The notes beneath the pieces were generated by a model. That model did not search any database and had not been told where the DNA came from. It saw only the letters and a list, made by a program, of their open reading frames with translations. Made by a program: the position numbers and the translations under genes. A DNA stretch of 64,000 bases, taken from the NCBI GenBank assembly GCA_949752745.1, contig CATKHT010000100.1:1-64000 (forward strand), written 5' to 3'. Source of the stretch: Protula sp. h YS-2021. Its lineage: Eukaryota > Annelida > Polychaeta > Sabellida > Serpulidae. Positions 27,531 to 39,607 of the stretch are shown here, piece after piece. The first letter of the stretch is position 1, and each line of letters opens with the position of its first letter.

Positions 27531-29689
27531 CCTATTTAATCAGCCCAAGGATTGCTGACCCAGCAACTGACAGGGAAGAAAGCCCCTGGCAAAAAAAAAA
27601 AAATTAAGTGAATTTGCATTTGTGCAGAGCAGTAGAGTCTCTGGGCCTGCTCTGTGTGAAGAGATCTTAACTGAACTACGAAGTTGTAACCAAGCCAAGG
27701 GATTACCACTCTTGTTACTCTGGCAGGTGGGGCCAGCCCCAAAAGGGGTTGAAAGTGAGAATGTATATCAATTTATTTATTTTATCAAGTCGACAAATAA
27801 TTATAACTCCCCTTTCCCCTACAAAGAACTCTTTTTGACGAAATAGATAAATTATCGTATTCTGTCCATTTAGACCAAAGGTTGGTGGGCCAGCTATCGC
27901 TAGATCAATGGTCCGAATACCGCGACAGACACACCCATATCTAGCTGATCCCCTACTGATTTGTTTTGAAATTCACTTAAATCTTGCATGCAAAAACGAA
28001 CATTTTACCATTTTTTTTGACTTGGTTAACTGCCACGTACAAGTAACCTGATGACTGAAAAAAACCTTTATCAGAGCGAAAACGGTTTATCAATTACGCT
28101 TTAAAAATAAGACTTTTCATTTCAACTGAGTTACATACGATGTGTTTTCTCCACACAAGCATGCCCATAAAATAAGACTCCGCTGACAATTTTGTGCCCG
28201 TGGCAAACCTTTTGCGCCCATTTCGAAAAAGGTGCGCTGTGGAGAATTATTTTGCGCCCACGGGGCACCCAAATATCCCCACTGTTACAGTCAATCGCCG
28301 TTTCGGACACTGAAATACATGTAAATAGGGAATTTACTTCGAAACGTTTCTTCTAAGCAAATTTTTCTGTACACACCGTTTTTTGCAGAGATTATAGAGT
28401 GATTGGTACGTTTGAAATCCCCGAAGTTCATATTTTACCTGCGCGATGCACTAATGCATTTCCGCCCGGTGTCGTTGTTTCGCCAATCCCCAATCTGTAC
28501 GATAAAAGCCTGAGGCGGATGGGGTAGGAGAACCAAATTTGACATAAAAATACCTTAGAATGCCAAGTTAGTCCTCTACCCTCTTAGAAATTCACTTGCA
28601 TTGTCCCTAAGATACTGAAATCTTGCCACTCAAGCACATACATAAGCTCCACATGTCACGCGAGCCTATGACACTGGTAATTCTTATAATGATTTGCATC
28701 TAAATAATCTAAAGAGTAATTTTTTTTTTTTGGAATGGCATGCATGTGGAAACAAGGTTCCATGAAAACTCGCTTTTCCCACTTCTACCCCAGTAACCTA
28801 CTATCGTTCGCCAGACGTCAGTGGTTTTTTTGTGACAGCTTGACTGCAAGCGTTTTACTATTTTGCATGCTGAAATATTTTTAGACACACCTTCTTATTT
28901 TGCATAAAGTAACTTCTCGTGCTTCCCTCGCAAATTAAACGTGGTAAAATTACTCAAAAGTACTTTATTAACACGGTTCTTTACAAGTACGCGAGCGTAA
29001 CTGATAGAAACTTTTACGGATTTCAGGGAACTGTACCTTGAAATACTCAGTGCAAATAGGTACTTCCGCTGGAGGAGGTCGAGCCAAATATTGCTAATAC
29101 AAAACACAGAAAATTATATATATATATATATATATATTGTTTCTAGGCTAAACAATACACAAGTCTGAGAAATAAAATGGCGCTTTATCAATCACCAACG
29201 ATACAAAACTGTGTCGCAGAAACCAAGATGGCGACATCAACACAAAACTACTGATCACTCCGGCCAGTTTGGTGAACATTATTCTTGGACAACACATGAT
29301 ACTATCAATTTCATGTTGAAATATTGTGAGATATACTTTCCCAAGTATGTGGCCATAAAGTGCAACATGTACAGGTGAAATGTCACATTCTATGGCCATT
29401 ACCGATTTTGAGTCTCCTATTACAATTTATCAACAGAACATCCACAAATCTACCGCATTACCTGGCATTTGTTTACATCCAGAGAGCATGGTTTATCTCA
29501 TGAAAAGTTATAGTAAATTTTGTAATTATTTACCAAAAACTTTTAAACTGGTGTTCAAAAGAATGGAAGAAATTAAAAGTTAACTACACTGGCCAGTGTT
29601 TTTGTTAAAACAAAAACGGATGTCTCCCCCGCCCTCCAATCAGTCACGTGGAGAAAAATTCTTTGCTTAAAAGTACAACATAGGCGAGC
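27531..29689. other. Host intergenic DNA
   Basis: No convincing coding exon or RNA gene. There is a TA microsatellite at about 29116-29139. Confidence 0.5.
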
Positions 29690-30110
29690 CCAAAAATTGA
29701 AAAAATCGCCAAAAATACATCTTTACAGAAAATGAATGAAGAAAAACTTCGCAGTAAACATGTCCACTACATATGCGTTCTTCTTGCCAGGTTTCAACCC
29801 AATGGAACAAACTGTTTCGGAGATATCGCAAAAATATGGCCCAAAAAGTTAAAAACCAAAAATTTAAAAATTCGCCAAAAATACATTTTCAGCGGAAATG
29901 AAGAAAACGTCGCAGTAAACATTTGCACTATATGTGTGTTGTTCTTGCCACGTTTCAGCCTAATCCAACAAACTGTTTCGGAGATCTCGCAACAATATGA
30001 CCCCAAAAAAAAAATAAACCAAAAATTTAAAAATTCGCCAAAAATACATTTTCAGCGGAAATGAAATAAAACTTGGCACTGTACATGTGTGTTCTTCTTG
30101 CCTTAGGGGA
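29690..30110. repeat. 165-bp tandem repeat, about 2.5 copies
   Basis: CGCCAAAAATACAT recurs near 29708, 29873 and 30037, and the sequence between (CGCAGTAAACAT..., ACAAACTGTTTCGGAGAT) is repeated with moderate divergence. Confidence 0.8.
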
Positions 30111-31029
30111 GACATATAAATATTGTGGATGTACGGAATAAATTTATACCAAATTCTGCATCTATCAATTATTCGAGCATATATTTTACAGATAATCATT
30201 AATACTTTTATTTAAAATTTGGTTACTTACATTTAGTCACACAATATATAAAGTACGTAAGAGGAAACAAAAGTTTGACATGCGAGTGAGGAAGTTTAAC
30301 TTTTCTGCACTTTAACGAAAACAAATAAAAGATATGCAGATCATTAAAAATTTTGCCAAAATATTTTTGTGCATAAACTTACATTAAATGTTTGAATAGG
30401 GAATAGTATGCGAGATTCGCGTCTCAGAACACATGAAGTTGACCCTATTCAAAAAGCTCCGTAGCTCTGACAGAGAGATACACTAAGTTATTTGAGTCAG
30501 TTAATAAATGCTCAACGTGTCATTTCACTAACATAGCACCAATGTCTTCTGACGACATATTACAAAGTAATGGGCAATATTCAATACTGGTACTTTCTGC
30601 TGTATTTAAAAATATTGCGAATACTTCTTCGTAAATCTGCCAGGACTTGTTGGGCGATAATACAGAACCCCGTTGTTCTAAGGGACCATCTAAAGAAATG
30701 CATGTTTGTTACAGAATATCGGAGATGTCACAAAATGAAACATTTAAAAATACTTACCCCTTCTCTGTATGTAACATCAGGCAAATCCAAATGTTGACAA
30801 GGTGTGTGCTGACCTAAGAATTCACTGAAATCTTTAATTTCTTGATCAAACCTCTCAAGCGATGTTCGATCCGCCATCCTGTCACTTGTCAACTCGATTG
30901 TCACTGTGAAGCAAAGACATCCCGAAAACACTTTTTAAAAGTTCAGAACGAAACTTTTGTTCGAACCGTCCACTGTTGTTTTTATTAAGAAGAACAAAAA
31001 GAAGAAGAAAAGTGATTGCTGAGCGGTAT
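30111..31029. other. Host intergenic DNA
   Basis: A/T-rich; I see no gene or clear repeat. Confidence 0.45.
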
Positions 31030-31681
31030 CGCTTCTATATGCACCCCCAACTCACATCTGAGATGGTGACGGACTACGTATGAGTGTTTCAGAAGCTGAG
31101 TGAACACTGCGAGTTAGCTGGCAGGCTGGCAGAGCATTTAAGGGACCAGTTTGTTTTCGAATAAAGTACAAACACAAGCTAAGGGACAGATGTCAGAGAA
31201 GAACCTAATATACAAGAAAGACAAGATATAGTCATCGCTATGGAAATAGATATGGAAGATGTGTCCGAAATTTAAGGAAAGGCAGCCAGCGTCCAAACAG
31301 CTGAGGAAGTCAATGTATGAGGTGTGAAAGAGACAACCACAGTACCGATGATTAGCGTTTTAAGGACAACTGCGGTAAAAAAGTCGATATTAAGCATAGA
31401 TGCATTCGAAATATAAGTCAAATCCATGAAAAATGCCAAATTAGGATCATGAACAGGAATTGTCCAAGGGATATGGCAGTACTTACGGCTCAGATCGAGG
31501 TTGCAAAGATGTTTCTGTGATGTAAACAATACCAGAGATTGGAAAATGACGAATTTATCAGTCCTAAAATAAATAGTAAACCAACCAAGATAGAGGTTGA
31601 TACTGGATCTGCCCTATCGATAATCTCGATATCGATATCAACCCAGTCTTAGAAAAAAACGATTGAGGAAAATAAACGCGA
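31030..31681 (+). pseudogene. Decayed Ty3/gypsy retroelement A, left part (gag to protease)
   Basis: With stops and frameshifts, the translation resembles copy B at 51 kb: a gag segment (VTDYV, KLSEHCELAGRLAEHL), a zinc knuckle (CMRC...HSTDD...DNCGKKVDIKHRC) near 31310-31400 and an aspartic protease start (DTGSALSII) at about 31600. The copy is then cut by element 2, and its continuation is at 50678-50875. Confidence 0.8.
31676..31681. repeat. Target site duplication ACGCGA, left of element 2
   Basis: Directly precedes AGTAGTGTG and recurs at 50678-50683 after CACACTACT. Confidence 0.95.
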
Positions 31682-32325
31682 AGTAGTGTGAAAATAAGAG
31701 TTCTACCACACTGACAAGTAGTTAAGAAAATGATAGTAGTTAAAAAAAAAGAGAGTTCCGTAACACCCTGAGTAGTATGAAAAGAAGAGTTCCACCATAC
31801 TTTTGCGGTAGAACTCTTAAGAGTTCTACCACACTTTGTGACGTCATACTGTCTGGAAGTGACGTCATCATGTCTGGAAGTGACGTCATCATGTCTGGAC
31901 CGAAAGTGACGTCACGATAAGCGTTAGGATAGGCGCGACCATCCATGACGTCATAATGAGGTCATAATGAGGTGATAAGAGTTCTACCACACTTTTGTGG
32001 TGGTTCTCTTAAGAGTTCCACCACACTTTGTGACGTGATACTGTCTGGACCGGAAGTGTTGTCTGGACCGGAAGTGTTGTCTGGACCGGAAGTGTTGTCT
32101 GGACCGGAAGTGCTGTCTGGACCGGAACACTAAGCGTTAGGATAGGCGCGACCATCCATGACGTCATAATGAGGTGATAATGAGGTGATAATGAGTTGAT
32201 AATGAGGTCATAATGAGGTCATGCTGTGTGGCGGCTTCCTAGGGTTTCAGTCGATGATCGTCGAAGTCAATGAAGTAAAGCTTTCATTTCCGAAGTCAAT
32301 CGACAACAGACACTAAAAAGTGATG
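31682..32325 (+). repeat. Element 2 left terminal inverted repeat
   Basis: Inverted relative of about 49984-50677. It has AAGAGTTCTACCACACTTT repeats, GGAAGTGACGTCA units and about five ACCGGAAGTG copies (32050-32125), then ATAATGAGGTGATAATGAGG repeats. Confidence 0.93.
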
Positions 32326-32398
32326 ACCCCCCCCCCTAAGCGGCAGTCGGGACTGACCCCCCCCCTCAGGACATACTATGGACCGACCCCCCCCCTAG
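32326..32398. repeat. Short C-tract repeat
   Basis: Three C-tracts separated by TAAGCGGCAGTCGGGACTGA and CAGGACATACTATGGACCGA, the reduced form of the array at 9424-9633. Confidence 0.85.
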
Positions 32399-32442
32399 GC
32401 GAGCAACATTCTGTCAAGTCAGCTTCAGTTCCATCAGAGGGG

Positions 32443-32450
32443 TATATAAG
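32443..32450 (+). promoter_or_regulatory. TATA box of the micro-exon arm (element 2)
   Basis: TATATAAG, conserved with 25591-25598. It would drive a spliced leader toward polB in this copy. Confidence 0.6.
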
Positions 32451-32532
32451 GGATGAGCATACAGCAGTGACAGTCATTTCGGTAAGTGGAGCAAGAGTTA
32501 CACACTACAATTGAATCACATCAGATCCAGGG

Positions 32533-32557
32533 ATGGCATCCAGTGACAACTATTTCG
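32533..32557 (+). other. Candidate 25-base coding micro-exon upstream of polB
   Basis: ATG plus eight codons and one base, then GTAAGTG. The polB acceptor (TTACTTCATTTCAG, ending at 33676) would take it in frame with the polB ATG at 33692. The intervening 1.1 kb contains the forkhead-like array and is stop-rich, as expected for an intron. Confidence 0.5.
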
Positions 32558-32589
32558 GTAAGTGTTTATTGAAACTTTATAAATAAAAA

Positions 32590-33045
32590 GTGAACTTTAG
32601 TTATTTGCAAACAAACTTTGTAAACAAACTTTGTAAACAAACTTTGTAAACAAACTTTAGTTATTTGCATAATTGAAACTTTGTAAACAAACTTTGTAAA
32701 CAAACTGTGTAAACAAACTTTAGTTATTTGCATAATTGAAACTTTGTAAACAAACTTTGTAAACAAACTGTGTAAACAAACTTTATAAATAAAATTTGTA
32801 AACAAACTTTGTAAACAAACTTTATAAACAAAATTTGTAAACAAACTTTGTAAACAAACTTTGTAAACAAACTTTATAAACAAAATTTGTAAACAAACTT
32901 TATAAACAAAATTTGTAAGCAAACTTTGTAAACAAACTTGACTTATTTACATAATTGAATATTTGTAAACAAACTTTGTAAACAAACTTTGTAAACAAAC
33001 TTTGTAAACAAACTTTGGTTATTTGCTTAATTGAAACTTTGTAAA
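32590..33045. repeat. 13-bp forkhead-like array (GTAAACAAACTTT)n
   Basis: More than twenty copies of TTTGTAAACAAAC-type units, some interrupted by TAGTTATTTGCATAATTGAA. Inverse of 25088-25440. Confidence 0.92.
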
Positions 33046-33385
33046 ACAATACCTTTCGTTATACTTGGTCGATTTATATGAAAATTTCACTGTTTGATTC
33101 AGTTTTATGCAAACTTTTGTCATAAAGTAGTCATAGGCTATTTGCGCAGCTGGCTGTATACATTTTTACCGCCATTTTAACTTAAAAGTGACATAACTTT
33201 TGTTATACTTAACCAATTTGTATGAAAATTTCACCATTTGATTCAGTTTTATGTAAAGTTTTAACATGATCATAGGCTATTTGCGCAGCTGGCTGTATGC
33301 AGTTTTACCGCCATTTTAACTTAAAATTGTGATAACTTTCGTTATAGTTGACTGAAAATTTCACCATTACAGTGCTTCTTCGCGG
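33046..33385. repeat. Arm repeat containing ACTTTCGTTATACTTGG-type units
   Basis: Two to three copies of a unit of about 130 bases with CATAGGCTATTTGCGCAGC and TTTTACCGCCATTTTAAC. One copy is present in element 1 near 24950-25080 in inverted orientation. Confidence 0.75.
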
Positions 33386-33485
33386 ATGAATACCATTTGG
33401 CAGACCATTTAACTTCACCGCTAGATGTTTCTGCTGTGCAGCAGTACAACTGTAAGTGAAACATTCATATACACAAGTAAAATTC

Positions 33486-33498
33486 TGCTGAGTCAGCA
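33486..33498. promoter_or_regulatory. Perfect Maf/AP-1 palindrome (T-MARE)
   Basis: TGCTGAGTCAGCA, the equivalent of 10327-10339. Confidence 0.75.
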
Positions 33499-33636
33499 AT
33501 TTTAACAATTTTGAGCAAGTTTGAAAAGTTACACACCATATTTTGATTACATGGAAGTAGCATAAAAGCATGAGTGAAACATGTCAACTAGTCAACTAGT
33601 GATACATTCTGCTGAGTTAACACACCATTGAAGTGG

Positions 33637-33644
33637 TATAAAAG
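33637..33644 (+). promoter_or_regulatory. TATA box upstream of element 2 polB
   Basis: TATAAAAG, 55 bases before the ATG at 33692, with the splice acceptor between them. Confidence 0.65.
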
Positions 33645-33691
33645 GAAGAGTGAAACGTATATTTTACTTCATTTCAGTTCTAGCAACAACG

Positions 33692-36600
33692 ATGGCAACA
33701 GTCTACTGTCGTGATTGTGATGTGACATTTCCATCTCTGGAAGTGTTCGTGGAACATACATGCAAACCAGCTAGGTTGAAACGTGCTCATGAAGAGCTTG
33801 TTGAGCAGATTGAAGTCAAGAGACGAAAGACCTTACAAGATGGTGTTGAAAGACCTGATCCAGTCCTCTGCTGTAAATGCGCCAAGATATTTTCATCTTT
33901 GGATGCATTTGAGACACATGCATGTGCTGAGATGGAAAATGTGTCTCATGAAGAACAAAGAAAGAAAGAGACAGGACAAGTAGGCAGAGGCAGAAGAGTG
34001 AGTCTTGGTGAAAACGCACAGGAAAGACGGTTTGAGCCTGAAGATGGATCAGATTTGCTACTTGAAATGCGACAACAAGAGAATAGAATCAAGAGATATT
34101 TGCTAGAGACGTTAAACCATGGCATGAAATGGTACATTGTGGTGCATGCACGCTTCAAGAAAATGACACCAAATGCTGAAGGCGTGATGGTAGAACACGT
34201 GGATAATGCCTTCATCAGTAGTCCGACATATGCAGCATACAATCCAACGGATATTGAGAAGGACTTGCCAGAAGCCTATAAAGAATTGTTCACCAGGTTT
34301 GATGAACATGAGCGACAAGGTTCTGGCTGGGTGTTGGATAACATATTATTCATTGAAGTGCATACAGCTACGTCAGCGCCACTGGAAGCAAGCAGTTTTA
34401 TCCCACTACCGAAGAAAGTAAAGAGTACGAAAGGTGTGTTAAACATTCAGAATAAAGACAACAAATGTTTTTTATGGTCAGTATTGGCTCACCTTCACCC
34501 TTCAACAGATAGAAACCCACAGCGTGTACATCAATACAAGCTATTTGAGAACGAATTGAAGGTGGAAGGTATGACATTTCCAACACCGATTACAGACATT
34601 CCAAAGTTTGAAAAGGAGAATGATGTGTGCATCAACGTGTTAGGATATGAACATGATGTCGTTGTTCCCATACAACTCAGCCGAAACACCAGCGCCAACA
34701 GCGCCAGAGAAATCAACTTGCTTTTGATTAGCAATGACAAGACAAGACATTATTGCCTCATCAAGAATTTCAGCAGACTGATGACTTATCGTACCAAGTA
34801 TAATGGAGCAATGTTTTATTGTTTTAACTGTCTTCACGGGTTTAAGCGACAAGATCTTTTAGACAAGCATCGTGAAGTGTGTGGCAAGCATGGAGCACAA
34901 CGCTTATCTTTCCCCAAGGAACCCTTCATCAAGCTCAAGAATGTAGCCAAACAACAGCGAGCGCCCTTTGTCATTTATGCAGACTTTGAATGTTTCACGA
35001 AAAAGCATGAAGGAGACAAGTATCAACATCATCGTCCAAACAGCTTTGCCTATGTGGTTGTCAGCCAGTATGATACACGTGCACCAGTCGTGTATCGAGG
35101 AGATAATGCTGTGAAAGTCTTTTTAGACCATATGGTGAATGAGCGTGATCGTATTGTGCATGGTTTACAACAGAAAAAGAAAATGGTCATGACTCATGAA
35201 GATGAAGAGCATTATAAGAACGCTACGGATTGCTACATTTGTCATGAGCCTCTAGGAGCAGATCATGTGAGAGATCATGACCATATCAATGGCAAATACC
35301 GTGGAGCTGCACATAGTGAATGCAATTTACAATTTCGACTTCGAAAGGATCAGCAGGATGTTGAAGATTCTTTCATCATTCCTGTGTTTTTCCACAATTT
35401 ACGAGGCTATGACAGCCATTTGATCATGGAAGAAATTGGAAAGTTCAAAAATGAGACGATTACAGTCATTCCCAACACCGTTGAGAAATATATTGCATTC
35501 ACCATGAGCAATCTGAAATTTACAGACAGCTTTCAGTTCATGAGTACTTCTCTACAGAAGCTGGTATCCAACCTGGCAGCAGAAGGGAAAGACAACTTTT
35601 ATCACATGACGTCACACATTCACGATAGTGACCAACAAGAGTTACTGTTGAGAAAGAGAGTGTACCCCTACGATTACGTGGATGAGCCATCCAAGTTTGC
35701 TGAAACACAACTACCGTCCAAGGACAAGTTTTACAGTCTGCTCAGTGAAGAAGACATTAGCGATGAGGATTATGCGCATGCGCAGAAGGTGTGGGAGACA
35801 TTCCACTGTACTACATTTGGTGAATACCATGACTTGTACCTGAAATCAGATGTGTTGCTGCTGGCTGACGTGTTTGAAAACTTCCGTCACGTATGTCTCA
35901 ACACGTATGAATTGGATCCTGCTCACTACTATACAGCGCCAGGACTGTCGTGGGATGCCATGTTGAAAGCGACAAAGGTGAAATTGGAATTGATCAACGA
36001 CATTGACATGTACCAAATGGTTGAACAAGGTCTACGTGGAGGAATATCTGTCATCACACACAAGTATGCGAAAGCAAATAACCCCTACGTAGCAGATTAC
36101 GATCCCACGAAACCAACCAACTACTTGACGTACCTGGATGCAAACAACTTGTATGGCTGGACCATGTCGCAAAGCATGCCGGAAAGTGGATTTATGTGGG
36201 TGAGCGAGCCAGAATCCATTGACTTTATGGATGTGGATGAAGATGATGAGATTGGATACATTTTAGAAGTGGATTTGGAATACCCATATTCAATCCATGA
36301 TCATCATAATCACTATCCAGTGGCTCCAGAACGGAAATGTGTGAAAGTGGGAGAATTGTCAGAGCATAGTCAGAAGCTACGGAAAGATCTAAACATGAAA
36401 GGCAAACCTAGTGAAAAGCTCATTCCCAACCTGTGTGACAAGAAGAAATATGTGCTTCATTATAGAAATTTACAGCAATATGTCTCACTGGGATTGAAAG
36501 TCATGAAGGTGCACCGTGCCATCATGTTTGCACAGAGCAAATGGTTGGCAAAATACATCTCATTGAACACGGAAAAGAGAAAGTTGGCCAAGAACCCGTT

Positions 36601-37377
36601 TGAGAAAGACTTTTTCAAACTGATGAACAACTCTGTGTTTGGCAAAACCATGGAAAATGTGAGAAAGCGCATGAATGTGGAACTTGTTCACAAAGAAAAG
36701 CGGTTCAAGAAACTTGTGGCCAAACCTTCCTTCCACAAATTTAGAATTTTCAACGAAGATTTGACCGCGGTACATTTGCGCAAAGTGGATCTGCTTCTGG
36801 ATAAACCCATTCAAGTTGGTTTCACCATTCTCGACCTCAGCAAGGTGCTCATGTTCCACTTTCATTACAACTACATCATGACCAAGTATCCCGACGCCAA
36901 ACTCTTGTTCAGCGACACCGACAGTCTATGTTATGACATAGAAACGGAAGATATCTACAAAGACATGCAGGAAGATGCCGACTTGTTCGACACAAGTGAC
37001 TATCCCCCAGATCATTTCCTGCATTCCAACGTGAACCAGAAAGTGCTTGGGAAAATGAAAGATGAGATGGCGGGCATTCCCATTGAAGAGTTTGTTGGAC
37101 TTCGACCGAAAATGTATAGTATGATATATGGTGGGAAAGAAAAACGTACGGCCAAAGGCATCACTCGCGCGTGCAAAGACGTATGAAACATCAGCAGTAT
37201 AGAGACAGTTTGTTCAACCAAACGCAAACGATAACCACAGGGCACATCATTCGAAGTCATGACCACCAGATCTTCTCGGAGAAGTTGAGGAAAGTGGCTC
37301 TCTCTCCCTTTGATGACAAGCGATATGTGATGAGTGATGGCTATTCCACTTTGGCGCATGGGCATTACAGTATATAA
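33692..37377 (+). pseudogene. polB: Family B DNA polymerase (pPolB), frameshifted near the C terminus
   Basis: Open from 33692 to 37186 with every motif listed for element 1: zinc fingers, exonuclease motifs, the HNH insert (CYIC, DHDHING) and polymerase motifs A, B and C. At the codon that is TAA in element 1 it has GAA. A one-base deletion near 37172-37174 (GCGTGCAAAG versus GCGTGTCAAAG) shifts the frame and replaces about the last 66 residues with three. The lost region follows KMY, in the thumb-side end. The downstream frame (to 37377) still aligns with element 1, so the lesion is recent. Confidence 0.92.
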
Positions 37378-37432
37378 GGGGGAGACACTTCAACTTTAGA
37401 GTTAGTTGAGGTGTGAACACTGAAGCGTCAAC

Positions 37433-37782
37433 ATGAATCGGAAAAGATCTGCAACAACGGATATGGATACTCTTGCTGATACAGTGAAAGACATGAATGT
37501 GAAACATCCTGATACTACCATCAAGAAATTAAAAGTGGAGATAGCACCAACACCACAGTCGTGGGATGGAATGCTTTCTCTAGGCAATGGAAAGTATATC
37601 AAGATTATGAAACAAAGTAATGAAGGTGTGATAAACATTCGCAAATACCTCAGAGATGAGGGGACTGGAAAAACCGTCCAACGAAAAAGGGAATTTTGCT
37701 GACAATACCTGAATGGAAAATGCTGAAGAAGCAGGTGAAAGAAGTGGATAAAAGGCTTCGTAGACAAGAAGGTGGCTCATAA
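37433..37782 (+). pseudogene. PC4-like gene, frameshifted
   Basis: Same start and N-terminal half as 14289-14642. One A is lost from an A-run at about 37669-37673 (five instead of six), cutting the frame inside the PC4 domain before the KKGILL strand; the rest continues in another frame. Confidence 0.85.
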
Positions 37783-37795
37783 CAAGGTAACAATC

Positions 37796-38166
37796 ATGAA
37801 TGCACTCATGCTGAACGGTGGTGTTTACCTTACTGTCAATGAGAGGAATGAAGTGATACTAGATTCTAAGACAAGTTATCATCGGTTTAAACCTGAAGTG
37901 TGGAAAGACTTTAAAAACATACCGCTTGAACCTGGGTTTAAACGTAGACTGAAAATAAAGTGGAAGTGACGGTGGCTGAATATGATTCTAAGATACGTGT
38001 GACATTCTGTAGAAATCTTTTACAGGATTATCCAAAGGATTATAAGGGAGTTGTGCCAGATACACCATATACAGATTTGATCCTCTTTGATATCAAGAAC
38101 TGGCGCGCAGTCTTACGATTCCTAGAAGCGATACAACATCCACTCTTCACCATCTTGCGAGCATAA
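37796..38166 (+). pseudogene. 123-residue PC4-fold relative, frameshifted
   Basis: Counterpart of 14655-15026. A one-base deletion near 37948 (AGACTGAAAA versus AGACTTGAAAA) splits it into two frames at about residue 50. Confidence 0.8.
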
Positions 38167-38220
38167 AAACGTCTTTGCAGACAAGGAGACAGCTCATAGT
38201 TCATCTGACTGTTGAACGAG

Positions 38221-38562
38221 ATGGAAGACTTTTTATCGGAATATAAACCAATTACGCATGGATTCTCATATCTGAGAAACGAATATGATGACATTGTGCT
38301 AAGACATTTTGGACAGTATCTCGTCCTATCACTTGATGACCAATCCGTGTTGAAGGATCACCTAGACAAGTTGAGAATGCCCGGCTTTCTCCTAGCAGTC
38401 TCAAATGAATTAGAAGTGCGTGTGACTGAGAACTGCTTAGACGTGTTTGTACAATTTCGCCAATATGACGAGCTTACAGAATGCTACGACTACATCACCC
38501 TCAACACAGTGGAATGGTACGCTCTGTTACAAGCATTGGATTGGAAAGAACCTAACGCTTGA
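38221..38562 (+). CDS. Putative PC4-fold relative (113 residues), element 2
   Basis: Intact counterpart of 15085-15426, with the same length and ELEVRVTEN...YITLNTVEW pattern. It differs at a handful of residues (for example LDKLRMPG for LEKFRIPG). Confidence 0.65.
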   Translation: MEDFLSEYKPITHGFSYLRNEYDDIVLRHFGQYLVLSLDDQSVLKDHLDKLRMPGFLLAVSNELEVRVTENCLDVFVQFRQYDELTECYDYITLNTVEWYALLQALDWKEPNA

Positions 38563-38839
38563 ATTCAAAGAGGGAGGAATACAACTCAAGCGGGGCATCA
38601 AATCCATTGAGCTGACACAACCTATGCGTGTGATGGACATTGACTTAGAAGAAGGATATGAACTGAAACTGTCTGAACATGAAACTGTTAAAGTGATAAA
38701 GTTTGGTGATGTGTGTTATGTGAGCTTTCATAGCATTTACAAACATGGATGTAATGTCTATGATACCTATATCAATTTAGATTCCAATGAATGGTATTCA
38801 TTGATGAATGTATTGAAAAATGAATGTGTTTGTAAATAA
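38465..38839 (+). CDS. Overlapping-frame PC4-fold relative, element 2
   Basis: Counterpart of 15329-15703 with the overlap preserved. Around 38570-38600 the two copies differ at many bases yet the frame stays open. Confidence 0.55.
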   Translation: MTSLQNATTTSPSTQWNGTLCYKHWIGKNLTLEFKEGGIQLKRGIKSIELTQPMRVMDIDLEEGYELKLSEHETVKVIKFGDVCYVSFHSIYKHGCNVYDTYINLDSNEWYSLMNVLKNECVCK

Positions 38840-39055
38840 AAAGTTTGTAAATAGTGTAAATAGACTTTGTAGTTAAGAGTGTGTAGTTAAGAGTTTGTAA
38901 ATAGACTTTGTAAACTTTGTAAATAGAATTTGTAAATAAAAGTTTGTAGTTAAGAATTTGTAAATAGTGTAAATAGACTTTGTAAATAAAAGTTTGTAAA
39001 TAGTGTTTGTAAACTTTGTAAATAGTGTTTGTAGTTAAGAATTTGTAAATAGAAC
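38840..39055. repeat. TTTGTAAATAG-type repeat at the convergence point
   Basis: Shorter form of 15704-15968 with a different order of units. Confidence 0.85.
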
Positions 39056-39096
39056 ACAATAAACAAGACTGTTTGAAAACTTGGTTTGTTTTATTT

Positions 39097-39169
39097 AACA
39101 ACAACAACAACAACTTAACTAATATAACAACAACTTAACTACAACTTAACTAATATAACAACAACAACA
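39097..39169. repeat. CAACAACAACTTAACTAATATAA repeat, about 2-3 copies
   Basis: Reduced form of 16013-16152. Confidence 0.85.
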
Positions 39170-39607
39170 TTAATAAAACAATGGTTTATAATGTCTATAT
39201 ACAAAATCCTTTACAATAAAATCACCATCCTTTCTTTTTAATATATTCACAATATCAAACATACTCTGACCTCGAGCTCTATGTAATATATAATATACAC
39301 AATAAAAACCACATGACGATGATATTGGCGTTTGTAATGAGATAGAATTATACATATAGTCATTTCTTAAAAACATGTCTAAACGATCATCGAGAGGGAA
39401 CAGTCCATAAGAGTCAAAATATTCTGCAGGGTCTTTATCATAATACACTGCCACCCAGTGTTCTCCTGGTTCATCTTGATCGTCTGTGTTGATGACATAG
39501 GCGCCGCGTTGTAAAGATGGTAACTGGTCCATGGCAAACACGCCTTGAAATAAGTCTTTGGTCATGACATCATGACTCAATATGGCATCAATCTGCTTCG
39601 TGTTCAT
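39170..39607 (-). CDS. Adenain-like maturation cysteine protease, element 2
   Basis: 145 residues, all catalytic residues present as in element 1 (His in GEHWVAV, Asp in YFDSYG, Gln in LQTPISS, Cys in SSCGFYC). The two copies encode the same protein as far as I can see, although silent base changes separate them, which suggests past purifying selection. Confidence 0.9.
   Translation of the reverse strand: MNTKQIDAILSHDVMTKDLFQGVFAMDQLPSLQRGAYVINTDDQDEPGEHWVAVYYDKDPAEYFDSYGLFPLDDRLDMFLRNDYMYNSISLQTPISSSCGFYCVYYILHRARGQSMFDIVNILKRKDGDFIVKDFVYRHYKPLFY

Noticed and set aside
27370..27558. Thr-rich frame at 27.4 kb
   Set aside because: Translation of the 15/30-bp repeat.
26598..31029. Host exons between the two elements
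   Set aside because: Frames are short and without motifs; no credible splice-site pairs with coding signal.
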